A stretch of 64,000 bases of DNA from Persephonella marina EX-H1 (GCF_000021565.1 NC_012440.1:62001-126000), one strand, 5' to 3'; shown: positions 43,006 to 53,519, numbered from the stretch's first letter. Made by a program: numbers and translations. Notes: generated from the letters alone by a model not told the origin.

Positions 43006-43811
43006 GTATCTCTGTTAGAGAACCAGCAGTAAGCAACGCTTTTTATCCAGGTAATCCTGAGGAGCTTAGAGATCTTATAAGACATTATCTCAGTATGGCT
43101 CCTCTTTATGATATAAAACCTGAGGCTGTTGTTTCACCACACGCAGGTTATATATACTCAGGAGAGGTTGCTGCTGTAGGATATAAACAGTTTTTAAATC
43201 TTGATAGGGATAAGCATTACAACATACTGCTTATAGGTCCATCACATTATGTTCCGTTTGCAGGTATATCATTTGGATATTACGATTTCTGGGAAACACC
43301 TCTCGGGGAGGTGAGAGTAAATAAAAAGGTTATTGAAGATTTCGTTTATAGAAATCCTGATATACCCGTAACATTAAACACACTTCCACATTCAAAGGAA
43401 CATTCATTAGAGGTTCAGGTTCCTTTTTTACAGGTTGTTCTTGATAACTTTTCTATAATCCCCGTTATATATGGACATGTTGATTACAAAGTTCTGGAAA
43501 GAGTTATAGATTTTATAAAGGATGATAGGGATGATGTTATTGTTGTTATAAGTTCTGATCTGAGCCACTACTATCCCGACGATGTTGCAAAGGGAATAGA
43601 CAGATACTGTAATCTAGCTGTAGAACTGTTGGATCTTTCTTATCTTGAGGAATGTGAGGCATGTGGAAAAACCGGAATAGAGGCCATCATAAGTTTTGCA
43701 TCAAAAAAGGGATGGAAATCTAAGGTTCTTGACTATAAAACATCAGGTGACACAGCAGGTGACAGAGCTTCTGTTGTTGGATACGGAAGCTATATATTTT
43801 ATAGAGGGTGA
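43002..43811 (+). CDS. amrB: AmmeMemoRadiSam system protein B (Memo family)
   Basis: 269 residues. The Memo fold is related to extradiol dioxygenases; conserved metal/active residues are in VVSPHAGYIYSGEVAA, GPSHYVPFAG, PHSKEHSLEVQVPFLQ and SSDLSHYYPDD. The start VREPAVSNAFYPGNPEELRDLI is typical. It is one of three genes often found together (Memo, AMMECR1, radical SAM); the substrate is unresolved. The AMMECR1 gene follows with overlap, the radical SAM gene does not. Confidence 0.92.
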   Translation: MSISVREPAVSNAFYPGNPEELRDLIRHYLSMAPLYDIKPEAVVSPHAGYIYSGEVAAVGYKQFLNLDRDKHYNILLIGPSHYVPFAGISFGYYDFWETPLGEVRVNKKVIEDFVYRNPDIPVTLNTLPHSKEHSLEVQVPFLQVVLDNFSIIPVIYGHVDYKVLERVIDFIKDDRDDVIVVISSDLSHYYPDDVAKGIDRYCNLAVELLDLSYLEECEACGKTGIEAIISFASKKGWKSKVLDYKTSGDTAGDRASVVGYGSYIFYRG

Positions 43812-44404
43812 AGATGGAAGACCTGATCAGATCACTTGACCAGATATCAGATGAGGAAGGGGAAGCTCTCGTATACCTTGCAAGGAAAGCTATAGAGGAG
43901 TATCTGATCACAGGGATAACTGTTGATCTTAAGGAAATTCCTTATGAAAGCTGGAAAAAGAAAGGAGCTTCATTTGTTACACTGGAAAACAGAACAACAG
44001 GTGCCCTGAGGGGATGTATAGGTTCTATAATACCTGTGAGGCCCCTGTATAAGGATGTTATACACAATGCCATATCAGCAGCCACACAGGATCCGAGATT
44101 TCCTCCAGTTACAGTAAATGAGCTTCCTGAGATAAGGGTAAAGGTCTCTGTTCTATCATATCCTGAACCTTTAGAATTTAAAGATCCGGCTGAACTTCTG
44201 AAAAAGATAGAGCCTTTTAAAGACGGACTCATTTTAAAGTATGAAAATTTTCAGGGGACATTTCTGCCGGATGTCTGGCAGCAGATTCCTGACAGACAGC
44301 TTTTCCTTACAAATCTGTGTTCAAAGGCGGGAATGCCTCCTGACTGCTGGCTTAAATATCCTATAAAGATTTACAGGTATAGAACCAAAACATTCAGTGA
44401 GTAG
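43808..44404 (+). CDS. amrA: AmmeMemoRadiSam system protein A (AMMECR1 domain)
   Basis: 198 residues with the AMMECR1 signature LRGCIGSIIPVRPLYKDVIHNAISAATQDPRFPPVT and the C-terminal TFLPDVWQQIPDRQLFLTNLCSKAGM (each split here over the fold). Molecular function is unknown; human AMMECR1 is a developmental gene. Overlaps the Memo gene by 4 bases, so the two are made together. A GTAGGG/CCCTAC hairpin at 44401-44416 lies at its stop. Confidence 0.92.
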   Translation: MKMEDLIRSLDQISDEEGEALVYLARKAIEEYLITGITVDLKEIPYESWKKKGASFVTLENRTTGALRGCIGSIIPVRPLYKDVIHNAISAATQDPRFPPVTVNELPEIRVKVSVLSYPEPLEFKDPAELLKKIEPFKDGLILKYENFQGTFLPDVWQQIPDRQLFLTNLCSKAGMPPDCWLKYPIKIYRYRTKTFSE

Positions 44405-44416
44405 GGAAGTCCCTAC
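44401..44416. terminator. Weak hairpin between convergent genes
   Basis: GTAGGG, loop AAGT, CCCTAC, at the stop of the AMMECR1 gene and before the convergent ferritin-like gene. No T-run follows, so it may only be a partial terminator. Confidence 0.4.
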
Positions 44417-44428
44417 CCACCGTAATTG

Positions 44429-44854
44429 TTATCTTCCTAAAACAGTTAAAAGATCTCTTTTATGTTCCTCCTCCTGTACAAGTATATCCTCAAGAACTCT
44501 CCTGAGCCCGTACTCTCCCAGCTCCTCCGCCTGTTTTATTCTCTCCTTATACCTCTTTATGGCATTTTCTTCCCCTTCAAGATCCTGAATTAACATCTCT
44601 TTACTGTCCATTGATGTCTTTATCTCCTCAACAGAGATAGAAGGTATACCCCCCAGGAAGGCTATCTGTTCTGAAAGTGTGATAGCGTGCTGTATCTCTT
44701 CATTTGCATGGACTATAAGCTCTTTTATTATTGATTCATACTCCGGACCTGTTATGAGGGATGCATGCTGTATGTACTGTATAGCTGCTGCATATTCCCA
44801 CTCAAGATCTTTGTTTAACTCTTCTATAAATTTTTCCCGTGTGATACCACTCAT
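44429..44854 (-). CDS. Ferritin-like diiron protein (bacterioferritin/Dps-like)
   Basis: About 141 residues from the ATG at 44854 (MSGITREKF), which has SD aaaggagag. A four-helix bundle with diiron ligands: Glu in LEWEYAAAIQY, ExxH in EEIQHAI, Glu in GEENAIKRY and ExxH in EEEHKRDLL. Iron storage or peroxide-linked iron oxidation is the family role. It has its own promoter (TTGACA, 16, TATATT) with the shared 13-bp stress element at the transcription start. Carbonic anhydrase lies just upstream on the same strand but is a separate unit. Confidence 0.82.
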   Translation of the reverse strand: MSGITREKFIEELNKDLEWEYAAAIQYIQHASLITGPEYESIIKELIVHANEEIQHAITLSEQIAFLGGIPSISVEEIKTSMDSKEMLIQDLEGEENAIKRYKERIKQAEELGEYGLRRVLEDILVQEEEHKRDLLTVLGR

Positions 44855-44872
44855 GGCCTCTCCTTTATTGAT

Positions 44873-44885
44873 AATAGTTACTGAT
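44873..44885. promoter_or_regulatory. Shared stress-promoter palindrome, copy 2
   Basis: AATAGT-T-ACTGAT (read on the minus strand ATCAGT-A-ACTATT) at the expected transcription start of the ferritin-like gene. The ACTATT half is identical to copies 1 and 3; the other half differs at two positions. Confidence 0.45.
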
Positions 44886-44889
44886 ATTA

Positions 44890-44917
44890 AATATAAGACT
44901 CGATTTTTTTCTGTCAA
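44890..44917 (-). promoter_or_regulatory. Promoter of the ferritin-like gene
   Basis: Minus strand TTGACA (perfect -35), 16 bases, TATATT. Expected start about 44883, inside the shared palindrome, as expected for a repressor site. Confidence 0.6.
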
Positions 44918-44920
44918 TCC

Positions 44921-45544
44921 CTATATAGGGAGAAACTCATTTTTTTCAAAATCGTAATACTCTATTTCACCCTTATCTATTCTGTAGTACCAGCCGTGAA
45001 GTGTCAGATCTTCCTCCTCAACCCTTCTTCTAACAGCAGGGTATGTGAGAAGATTTTCAAGCTGTTTTATTATGTTCAGTCTTTCCGTCAGCTCAAATAG
45101 ATCTCTGCCGGGTTCAGGTATCTGTTTTAGAGCTATCTCTCTGACCTCCCTGTCTATCTCAAGCCATCTTCTCACATGTATGAGTTCTTCACTCTCTCCA
45201 AGATCTCTATAAAGACTCTCACAGGCTCCACAGTATGAATGTCCGCAAACGATTATATGTGGAACATTTAAAACGGAGACGGCATACTCTATAGCAGCAG
45301 CCGTTCCGTGGTAATCATCATCAGGTTTAAATGGTGGAACCATATTCCCTATATTCCTGACAATAAAAAGATCTCCTATGTCAGCACCTGTTATCTCATC
45401 TGGATGAATCCTTGAATCACTGCAGGTTATAAACAGAGCCTTAGGGCTCTGTCCTTTTTCAACAAGCTCAAGGAATTTATCCCTGTACTTTGGGAATTTC
45501 AGCTCTTTAAATGCCTTTATACCTTCAAAAAACGGTACTTTCAT
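44921..45544 (-). CDS. Beta-class carbonic anhydrase
   Basis: Interconverts CO2 and bicarbonate. Zinc ligands C41, H102 and C105 with the Asp-Arg dyad D43/R45 in TCSDSRIHP and VCGHSYCGAC. 207 residues, normal for bacterial beta-CAs. In an autotroph it feeds bicarbonate or CO2 to carboxylating enzymes such as those of the reductive TCA cycle (inference). It starts 4 bases after the dapD stop, in the leftward pair dapD-CA. No signal peptide, so cytoplasmic. Confidence 0.93.
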   Translation of the reverse strand: MKVPFFEGIKAFKELKFPKYRDKFLELVEKGQSPKALFITCSDSRIHPDEITGADIGDLFIVRNIGNMVPPFKPDDDYHGTAAAIEYAVSVLNVPHIIVCGHSYCGACESLYRDLGESEELIHVRRWLEIDREVREIALKQIPEPGRDLFELTERLNIIKQLENLLTYPAVRRRVEEEDLTLHGWYYRIDKGEIEYYDFEKNEFLPI

Positions 45545-45548
45545 AACA

Positions 45549-46364
45549 CTAACCTTCTATATTGAACTCTCTTAATGCTTCATTCAGAGAAACTTTCTTA
45601 TCTGTAGACTCTTTTCTTTTTCCTATTATCAGAGCAACAGGAACTCCGTATTCACCGGCTGGGAACTTTTTGTTCATAACTCCAGGAATAACGACGCTTC
45701 TTGCAGGAACTCTTCCTCTGTACTCTACAGGTTCCTCTCCGGATACATCTATAATTCTTGTTGATCCGGTGATAACAACCCCCGCACCTAAAACAGCCTC
45801 CTCTTCAATAACAGCACCTTCAACGATTATACATCTTGATCCAATAAAACAGTTATCCTCAATAATCACAGGTTTTGCTGATGGAGGTTCAAGAACACCA
45901 CCTATCCCAACACCACCTGAAAGATGAACATTCTTTCCTACCTGTGCACATGATCCGACTGTAGCCCATGTATCAACAAGCGTTCCAGACCCGACATACG
46001 CTCCTATATTTACGTAAGAAGGCATCAGGATAGCACCTTTTTCTATAAATGACCCGTATCTTGCCGTTGCAGGTGGAACAACTCTTACACCAGCTTCCTT
46101 CCAGTTTTTCTTTAAAGGTATCTTGTCGTAATACTCAAAAGGTCCAACTTCCATAACCTGCATATCCTGAATGGGGAAGTAGAGTAATATAGCCTGTTTT
46201 ACCCACTCATTTACAACCCACTCACCGTCTCTTTTCTCTGCAACCCTTATCTTTCCTCTGTCTAAAAGATCAATTGTTTCTCTAACAGCATCTATATACT
46301 GTTTTTCCTTTAATAGTTCTCTGTTTTCCCAGCTCTCTGTAATAAGTCTTTTAAGTTCTTCCAT
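45549..46364 (-). CDS. dapD: 2,3,4,5-tetrahydropyridine-2,6-dicarboxylate N-succinyltransferase
   Basis: Lysine/diaminopimelate synthesis, succinylase branch. 271 residues with a helical N-terminal domain and a left-handed beta helix of hexapeptide repeats (about 105-225: [45 protein letters not shown]). [24 protein letters not shown] is diagnostic for DapD over DapH. SD aaggagga. The other dap genes are not in the window. Confidence 0.94.
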   Translation of the reverse strand: MEELKRLITESWENRELLKEKQYIDAVRETIDLLDRGKIRVAEKRDGEWVVNEWVKQAILLYFPIQDMQVMEVGPFEYYDKIPLKKNWKEAGVRVVPPATARYGSFIEKGAILMPSYVNIGAYVGSGTLVDTWATVGSCAQVGKNVHLSGGVGIGGVLEPPSAKPVIIEDNCFIGSRCIIVEGAVIEEEAVLGAGVVITGSTRIIDVSGEEPVEYRGRVPARSVVIPGVMNKKFPAGEYGVPVALIIGKRKESTDKKVSLNEALREFNIEG

Positions 46365-46387
46365 ACTTTCCTCCTTTATTAAATTTT

Positions 46388-46858
46388 TTATTGATTGAAC
46401 ATATAGATCACCAGAAGTAACAGGTAGATCAGACCTAATGCACCAAATATGTATAGAATGAGTTTGTTTACGCCACCTTTTTTCTTCAGTAACTCAAAAA
46501 ACTGTTCTTCACTATGGAACTGTTTTTTTAGCTTTTTTATACTGTTAATAACAAAGATGTAGTAAATATAATTTCCAAACATTCCAAATCCGATCCAGAG
46601 CCACAGGGATACTCCTGTACTTACAACAGGATTAACCTTGAGTATCTCAAGGATTATGTTTAGAAAAAGGATACCTAAAAAAATGCCAGTACCGTAGAGA
46701 TACATCTTTCTGTAAAACATCCATAGAACGCCGAAGAAGAAGGCAGACCAGTTCCAGCTTATACTTCCACCTTTTTCAAACTTTTCAAACTTTTTTATGT
46801 AGTAATCGGATTTTTCCCCAACAAACGCTTTTATTTCTTCTGTAGATATATTTTCCAT
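46388..46858 (-). CDS. DUF2628-type membrane protein
   Basis: 156 residues. A soluble N-terminus is followed by [23 protein letters not shown], the signature of DUF2628, and three membrane segments (about 57-72, 80-105 and 135-153). Function unknown; members are small inner-membrane proteins. Divergent from the Yip1-like gene. Single gene in front of dapD. Confidence 0.7.
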   Translation of the reverse strand: MENISTEEIKAFVGEKSDYYIKKFEKFEKGGSISWNWSAFFFGVLWMFYRKMYLYGTGIFLGILFLNIILEILKVNPVVSTGVSLWLWIGFGMFGNYIYYIFVINSIKKLKKQFHSEEQFFELLKKKGGVNKLILYIFGALGLIYLLLLVIYMFNQ

Positions 46859-46934
46859 TTAAACTCCATCAGAATATCTATAAATTCCTATATAATTTTA
46901 TACCAAAATAAGTATTTAATTAGCAGGAGGAGTC

Positions 46935-47606
46935 ATGTTTAAGAATTTTCTTGATCTTTATTTTAAACCTAAACAGGGCTGGGAAGAGCTTGGAAAGGAA
47001 AAGTTCACCATAAAGGACCTGTATCTGAAGATAGTGATCATTTTCGCATTTATACCTGCTATAAGCCATTTTATAGGATTTACGCTTTTTAAGAATATGT
47101 ACATAGCCGCTATCAATGAGTTTTTAAAAATGGCTGAACAGGACAAGGAGCAGTCCCAGAGAACAATAGAGTATATGAAGGCGTTAAAACAGGCTCTTCT
47201 TGATAACGATCTTACAAAGGAACTTTCAATAATGTTGATAACCTACGGTTTTGAACTTTTTAAACCTGTCGTTCTCGCAACAATAATACTATTCCTCTCA
47301 CCTGCCTTTAAAGGGATAAAGGATCCTGATAAGTCATTCACGGTAGCTGTATTTGCCCTTGTTCCAAGCTGGGCAGCAGGTGCCTTTTATGTTGTAAACT
47401 CTCCTATAACTATGTTTATGCTTTTCCTTGGTACCTTTTACACATTTTACCTGGTTTTTATAGGTGCGGAGAAGGTTTTAAAAATTCCATCTGAAGATTC
47501 TAAAAACTTCCAGTTCATAATTGTTGCAATTATATTATATTTAGTAATAAGTGGTGTGATCGGCCAGATAGAAGCGGGATTGACTTACAGGGTTCTGTTA
47601 CCATAA
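46935..47606 (+). CDS. Yip1-domain membrane protein
   Basis: 223 residues with about five membrane segments. YFKPKQGWEELGKEKFTIKDLYLKIVIIFAFIPA at the N-terminus and the later FALVPSWAAGAFYVV fit the Yip1/YIP1-like (DUF1282) family. Function in bacteria unknown. SD aggagg. Followed after 37 bases by a cytochrome c gene that has its own SD. Confidence 0.7.
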   Translation: MFKNFLDLYFKPKQGWEELGKEKFTIKDLYLKIVIIFAFIPAISHFIGFTLFKNMYIAAINEFLKMAEQDKEQSQRTIEYMKALKQALLDNDLTKELSIMLITYGFELFKPVVLATIILFLSPAFKGIKDPDKSFTVAVFALVPSWAAGAFYVVNSPITMFMLFLGTFYTFYLVFIGAEKVLKIPSEDSKNFQFIIVAIILYLVISGVIGQIEAGLTYRVLLP

Positions 47607-47643
47607 AATTAGTTATAGAATTATTACTTAATGGAGGGTAGCT

Positions 47644-48102
47644 ATGAAAAAGTTTTTCAGCTTGCTGGTAAGTGTGGGGATGCTATTAACAGTTTCTGCA
47701 TACTCAGCAGAGGAAGAGTTCCAGAAAGGGTATCATATATACCAGAAGATATGTGCCGCATGTCATGTGGAAAGTGTTACACCTGAAGAGATGGCAAAAA
47801 TCCGTGAGAATGTCAAAGCAGGTAAAAAACCACCTTTCAAAGCGCCTCCTATGTCTGAAGTGTCAGCAAGGGTAAAAAAGTTCTATCCTGATGAAGAAGC
47901 TTTTGTTAATTTTGTAAAGGATTACATCACAAACCCTTCAAAGAAAAAAGGTGTGTGTCTCCCTATGGCATACAAGTTATTTGGTGTTATGCCTGCGATA
48001 GGTAAAAATATGAAAGAGGAAGACAAAGAGGCTGTTGCTATATGGCTCTACAGAAGATTTGATGAAACATGGGAAGAGTTTATAAAGAAACATCCGCACT
48101 AA
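47644..48102 (+). CDS. Periplasmic monohaem cytochrome c
   Basis: 152 residues. Signal peptide (1-21, cut after AYSA), one haem motif CAACH at 37-41 preceded by GYHIYQKI, a class I cytochrome c pattern. The distal Met ligand is probably in the MAYKLFGVMPAIGKNMKEED segment. A soluble electron shuttle is likely. SD ggagggt. A strong hairpin follows the stop. Confidence 0.85.
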   Translation: MKKFFSLLVSVGMLLTVSAYSAEEEFQKGYHIYQKICAACHVESVTPEEMAKIRENVKAGKKPPFKAPPMSEVSARVKKFYPDEEAFVNFVKDYITNPSKKKGVCLPMAYKLFGVMPAIGKNMKEEDKEAVAIWLYRRFDETWEEFIKKHPH

Positions 48103-48105
48103 AAA

Positions 48106-48126
48106 GGAGGAGTTTCCTTCCTCCTC
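48106..48126 (+). terminator. Terminator of the cytochrome c gene
   Basis: Hairpin GGAGGA with TCCTCC just after the stop codon, followed by TC-rich sequence with several T residues. Confidence 0.6.
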
Positions 48127-48186
48127 TTCATCAACTCTTCTCCTCCAATATCCTCAAAGGCCTGTCAATAATCCCCTCTCTTAAAG

Positions 48187-48192
48187 TATAAT
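48187..48192 (+). promoter_or_regulatory. -10 box of amtB
   Basis: TATAAT 42 bases before the amtB ATG. A weak -35-like CTGTCA lies 19 bases upstream. No sigma-54 box was seen here, although amtB is under sigma-54 control in many bacteria. Confidence 0.4.
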
Positions 48193-48233
48193 TTATTGTT
48201 TTAATCTTAAATTTTTAAGGAGGTTTTGGAGGA

Positions 48234-49454
<1,221 letters not shown>

Positions 49455-49465
49455 ATGGAGATAGT

Positions 49466-50239
49466 ATGAAGTTCCTGATAATAGGTGATGTTATAGGAAG
49501 GACAGGGAGAAACGCTCTGAGGGAGTTTCTCCCTTCTCTTATTGATAAGGAAGAACCTGACTTTATCATTGCAAATGGGGAGAATGCTGCAGGTGGATTT
49601 GGGATAACAAAAAAGGTTTTAGACGAGCTTCTATCAATGGGAATTGATGTTATAACATCAGGAAATCATATATGGGATAAAAAAGAGATAGTCCAGTTCA
49701 TTGATCAGGAAGAGAGACTTCTCAGACCTGCTAACTATCCACCATCAGCACTTGGAAGGGGCTATGGAATCTATAAAAAAAATGATAAAAGAATAGCTGT
49801 TATAAATCTGATGGGAAGGGTTTTTATGGGAATACCCCTTGACTGTCCATTCAGAACATTTGATGAAATTTACGAAAAGATAAAAGATACGGTTGATTAT
49901 ATTGTTGTTGATTTTCATGCTGAGGCAACATCTGAAAAGATGGCTTTTGGATATTATGTTGACGGAAAGGCTGATATAGTTTTTGGAACTCACTCACATG
50001 TTCCCACAGCTGACGAACAGATACTTCCTAAAGGAACAGCATATATAACCGATGTTGGACTTACAGGTGCTGTTCATTCTGTTATAGGTATGAAGATAGA
50101 CCAGCCTATACAAAAATTTTTAACAGGTATGCCTGTAAAGTATGAGGTTGCAACAGGTGGTTATCTCTTTCATGCGATTGTAGTTGAAAAAACTGATGAA
50201 AAGACTGAAATTAGAAGAATAAAGATGAAAAAGGAGTAA
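49466..50239 (+). CDS. ymdB: YmdB-family metallophosphoesterase
   Basis: 257 residues, TIGR00282 type. Metal-binding residues: IGDVIGRTGR (D8), ANGENAAGG (N/E), TSGNHIWDKKE (H) and GTHSHVPTADEQ (H-S-H). The Bacillus protein is a 2',3'-cyclic nucleotide phosphodiesterase that affects biofilm and motility choice. In many genomes it is next to rny; here rny is at 1.9 kb, unlinked. It is followed after 4 bases by the EAL/HDOD gene. Confidence 0.92.
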   Translation: MKFLIIGDVIGRTGRNALREFLPSLIDKEEPDFIIANGENAAGGFGITKKVLDELLSMGIDVITSGNHIWDKKEIVQFIDQEERLLRPANYPPSALGRGYGIYKKNDKRIAVINLMGRVFMGIPLDCPFRTFDEIYEKIKDTVDYIVVDFHAEATSEKMAFGYYVDGKADIVFGTHSHVPTADEQILPKGTAYITDVGLTGAVHSVIGMKIDQPIQKFLTGMPVKYEVATGGYLFHAIVVEKTDEKTEIRRIKMKKE

Positions 50240-50243
50240 CTTT

Positions 50244-51422
50244 ATGCCTATCAGTGGGGAGGTATATCTATCAAAGATACCTCTACTTGATAAAAATAAA
50301 AGAATATTTGCCTATGAGCTCACACTTAAAGATAAAGAAGAGAACCCTATACCTGTTGAGGATTTTGCTGAGATACTTGCAAATATAAGCCTTGAAAGGA
50401 TAGCAGGGCATCATCTTTTATTTATAAAGGTTGATCCCCACATACTTGATCAGGAGATACTTGATTACATACCTGAAGAAAAAACGGTTCTGTATATAAC
50501 AAAGATAAATGAAGATATAATTCCTGTAATAAAACAGCTTAAAAGTATAGGATTCAGGTTTGCCTTCCCTTTAAATAAAGATTTTGAGACAACAAAAAAT
50601 CTTGCCGATTATGTTTTCTTCAATGTGTCAAAACTTAAAGATGAGCTTATAAAAAAACTTGTTACGATAAAGTTCCCTTTTGAGTTTGTACTTGAAGGTA
50701 TAAAGGATGAAAAAGAGTTTGAGTATTACATATCCCTCGGGTATAAACTGTTCAGAGGGGATTTTATACTGAGACCACAGACGATCGTCGGGAAAACGAT
50801 AGAGCCTTCAAAAGCTGCTATTATCCAGCTTTTTAATCAGATAAACGAGGAGTTTGATCCTAAAAAGATAGAGGAGATAATAAAGAAAAATCCTGATCTG
50901 AGCGTTAGTCTCCTTAAATATATAAACTCTGCTGTTTTCAGTTTCCGTGAGAAGATAACATCAATAAGACACGCGATATCAATACTTGGACAGAAAAATC
51001 TTATGCAGTGGTTACTTCTTTATATGTACAGAACATCCGATGATACCTCCTATGCGGAAACACTTTTAGAGCTTGCCGCAGAAAGGGGTAAAACTATGGA
51101 GATCATCTTTGAAAAGCTGAAGCTTCCAAAGGAAGAGGTGGAGAAAGCCTTCCTTGTAGGAGTTCTCTCTCTGATGGACAAGCTTTTAAAGACACCGAAG
51201 GAGGAGTTTGTCAAGGAGCTGAATCTTGATGAAGAGATAAATGAAGCCCTCGTAAGATATGAAGGAAAACTTGGGAAGGTTCTTTTGATTGTTGAGAAGA
51301 TTGAAGAGGGAAATCTTCAGGAGATAAGCCATATACTTGAGGATATGAAGCTCTCAATAAATGATATTATGGCTGCACAGGTTCAGGCCTATGCCTGGTT
51401 TGAGGATGTTAATATTGTTTAG
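50244..51422 (+). CDS. Degenerate EAL plus HDOD signalling protein
   Basis: 392 residues of the YuxH type. The N-terminal half (about 1-195) is an EAL-fold remnant: YELTLKD stands for the usual YELLxR and [23 protein letters not shown] for the late EAL motif, with the catalytic EAL acids gone. The C-terminal HDOD domain (about 205-392; [41 protein letters not shown]) is intact. Such proteins act as scaffolds in c-di-GMP and stress signalling (family knowledge). Coupled to ymdB. The 3' end overlaps pdxA by 14 bases. Confidence 0.85.
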
Positions 51423-52368
51423 ACAGTTTCAGTGCAAGCTTTACAGCCTCTATGAAAGATGAAGGATCTGCGATACCTTTTCCTGCTATATCAAAACCTG
51501 TTCCGTGATCCGGTGAAGTTCTTATGAAGGGAATACCGAGGGTTATATTTACAGCCTTTTTAAAACATAGAAGCTTCAGAGGTATCAATCCCTGATCGTG
51601 ATACATGGCGAGATAAGCGTCAAACTCCCTGTACCTGTTAAATGCTGTATCGGCTGATAGAGAACCTTCCAGATCTATCCCTTCACTTTTTAGCTTCTGT
51701 ACAACAGGATTTATTATATCTATCTCCTCTCTTCCTATATTTCCACCATCTCCGGCGTGTGGATTCAGGCCTAAAACGGCTATCTTAGGTTTTTTGATAC
51801 CGAACTTGCTCTGAAGCTCCCTGTTAAGAAGTCTTATTTTTGATTCTAAAATCTCAGGTTTTATATTTTCCGGAACATCCTTTAGGGGGATATGTGTTGT
51901 AACAAGTGCTACTTTCATCTTTTCACAGAGAAGCATCATCAGATAATCTTCTGTCTTTGTAATATCAGCAAGATAATCTGTATGTCCTGCATATCTAAAG
52001 CCGGCTTTCATAACATACTCTTTTGAGATAGGGAGTGTTACAATAGCATCTAATTTTTTTGAAAGGATATCTTTTACAGCTCTCTCAAGGAAAAGAACTG
52101 AAGCCTTTCCTGTTTCTTTATCAGGTTTTCCTACACAGAAATCCCTGTCGTACACATTTATAAGATAAACACCTTCTTTTTCAGCCTCTTCAGGACTGTC
52201 TATGATGTTTATTTCTGTTTTTTTATCAAGAATGGATGAGACTTTTTCAATTATCTTATAGCTTCCATAGATTACATAAATGGCTTTTTTCAGTTTATCT
52301 ATTGATTTTATAAGGATCTCTGGCGATATTCCTGATGGATCGCCAAGAGTGATACCTATCTTTTTCAT
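51409..52368 (-). CDS. pdxA: 4-hydroxythreonine-4-phosphate dehydrogenase
   Basis: PLP synthesis, DXP-dependent route. 319 residues, normal. Start [15 protein letters not shown], metal-binding His in [26 protein letters not shown] and [28 protein letters not shown] at the end. It is the last gene of the sulfur relay operon, 3 bases after dsrH, without its own SD, so it probably depends on read-through translation. Related PdxA2 enzymes act on other substrates, so vitamin B6 synthesis is likely but not certain. Confidence 0.93.
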
Positions 52369-52371
52369 TAA

Positions 52372-52614
52372 CTACCAGACAATAACTTTTTCAGCTTTCT
52401 CAATAATATCTATTATGTCCTCATAGTTAAGAAGTTTGTCTTCAGGTATCTTTATATTTCTTGCAACAGCATCTTCCCTGCACGCAGCCCAGTTTTCAAT
52501 TATTGGAACTCTTATCACAGCATCCTGTATAAGGATTATCATATCTTCCTTCTCAAGCATATCAGCTTCAGGAAAGTCCGCTGGCCTTTTTATAAGCCAT
52601 ACTGTATTTACCAT
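52372..52614 (-). CDS. DsrH/TusB-like sulfur relay protein
   Basis: 80 residues. Start NTVWLIKRPADFP; ILIQDAVIRVP is the typical DsrH core strand and CREDAVARNI the conserved region with its single Cys (C44). In TusBCD and DsrEFH the three related subunits form a ring that passes persulfide sulfur. The start overlaps the dsrF stop by 7 bases. Whether it works in tRNA thiolation or sulfur oxidation is not settled by the sequence. Confidence 0.78.
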   Translation of the reverse strand: MVNTVWLIKRPADFPEADMLEKEDMIILIQDAVIRVPIIENWAACREDAVARNIKIPEDKLLNYEDIIDIIEKAEKVIVW

Positions 52615-52958
52615 GTGATCACTACCTCTGATTCCTTTATAATCTCGCAGATCTCATCTTTACTTCTTATATGAACAGGTGTTGACCACTCTTTCAGCTT
52701 TACACCTCTTTCCCTTAGAGCCTCTTCTTCAACAACTATAGTTGCATCCATCATTCCAAGGGCGTCTATAGATTTATCAATAGGGTCTATCCCTATCATC
52801 TGTGGTTTCCAGTCTGTAAGTGTGTATATACCATCTTTGAGGAATATAACGGTGACCTTGTGTTCCATTGAGCATCCAACAGCCTGTCTGAGAGCCTCAA
52901 ATGCCTTCCAGCTGAATGGGTTTGATTTTATAACAAAAATCAGGTTTTTCTTAGCCAC
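52608..52958 (-). CDS. DsrF/TusC-like sulfur relay protein
   Basis: 116 residues. FVIKSNPFSWKAFEALRQAVGCSMEHKVTVIFLKDGIY matches the DsrF/TusC pattern of a Rossmann-like strand-helix-strand. Middle gene of dsrE-dsrF-dsrH here, with gaps of 9 bases and an overlap of 7. DsrF proteins normally lack the sulfur-carrying Cys of DsrE; a Cys is present in CSMEH and another in EICEII. Confidence 0.8.
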   Translation of the reverse strand: MAKKNLIFVIKSNPFSWKAFEALRQAVGCSMEHKVTVIFLKDGIYTLTDWKPQMIGIDPIDKSIDALGMMDATIVVEEEALRERGVKLKEWSTPVHIRSKDEICEIIKESEVVITW

Positions 52959-52967
52959 GATCTTCTC

Positions 52968-53270
52968 CTAAGACAGCATTATAACTTTATCTGCTTCTGT
53001 TATAAGTTTTGCAAGACCATACATACTGCTGCTTTCAGCCCAGCTTTCTGGCTTTACCTTTCTCTGTTCTGCGTTATGGGCACAGTAGTAAACCTTAAGA
53101 CCTTTCTCATTCAGATTTTTTATCTCATCTCTCAGTATGGAAAAAAGACCGTTTCCCATGAAGAACATCTTTGTTGTATGGTTTCTGTTAAGGGATGCCT
53201 CTGCAAGTTTTATGGCTGTGTTAAAGTCATGGGAGTATGGATTGCTTGCCATTATGATTAGTAGATTCAT
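52968..53270 (-). CDS. DsrE/TusD-like sulfurtransferase
   Basis: About 100 residues from the ATG at 53270 (MNLLIIMASNPYSHDFNTAIKLAEASL), which overlaps the tusA stop (ATGA) and has SD aaggtgag. MFFMGNGLF and LKVYYCAHNAEQRK follow, the Cys near residue 69 being at the position of the DsrE active cysteine. The SSSMYGLAKLITEADKVI end is typical. It is expected to take persulfide sulfur from TusA, the neighbour gene. Confidence 0.82.
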   Translation of the reverse strand: MNLLIIMASNPYSHDFNTAIKLAEASLNRNHTTKMFFMGNGLFSILRDEIKNLNEKGLKVYYCAHNAEQRKVKPESWAESSSMYGLAKLITEADKVIMLS

Positions 53271-53509
53271 CTCACCTTCCTTACTATTACTTCCCACAGA
53301 TTTTTGTCTATCTGCTTAACTTCAAGTACTTCCTGTCCTTCTTCTCTCATGCTTTTTGGCACATTCTCAACTGAAGGTTTGTAATCAAGTATAACTTTAA
53401 GAACCTGTCCAGGTTCCATCTGTTCTATGATAAGCTTACTTTTTACAAAAGTAAATGGGCAAACCTCACCTCTCAGATCAAGCTCTCTATCAACCTTTAC
53501 TTCTTCCAT
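53267..53509 (-). CDS. tusA: TusA/SirA-family sulfur carrier
   Basis: 80 residues. LDLRGEVCPFTFVKSKLIIEQMEPG contains the CPxT/P motif whose Cys carries persulfide sulfur. The ATG at 53509 follows SD gaggtga; a GTG one codon earlier is also possible. Between a MoeB-like activating enzyme and DsrE, so the operon encodes activation plus relay of sulfur. Confidence 0.9.
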   Translation of the reverse strand: MEEVKVDRELDLRGEVCPFTFVKSKLIIEQMEPGQVLKVILDYKPSVENVPKSMREEGQEVLEVKQIDKNLWEVIVRKVR

Positions 53510-53519
53510 CACTCACCTC

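Noticed and set aside
44919-44930. Palindrome CCCTATATAGGG upstream of the ferritin-like promoter
   Set aside because: It overlaps the carbonic anhydrase stop; too short and with an AT centre that cannot form a good hairpin. May be chance.
48103-48233. Sigma-54 promoter for amtB
   Set aside because: No TGGCAC-N5-TTGC match is present; a TATAAT box is seen instead.
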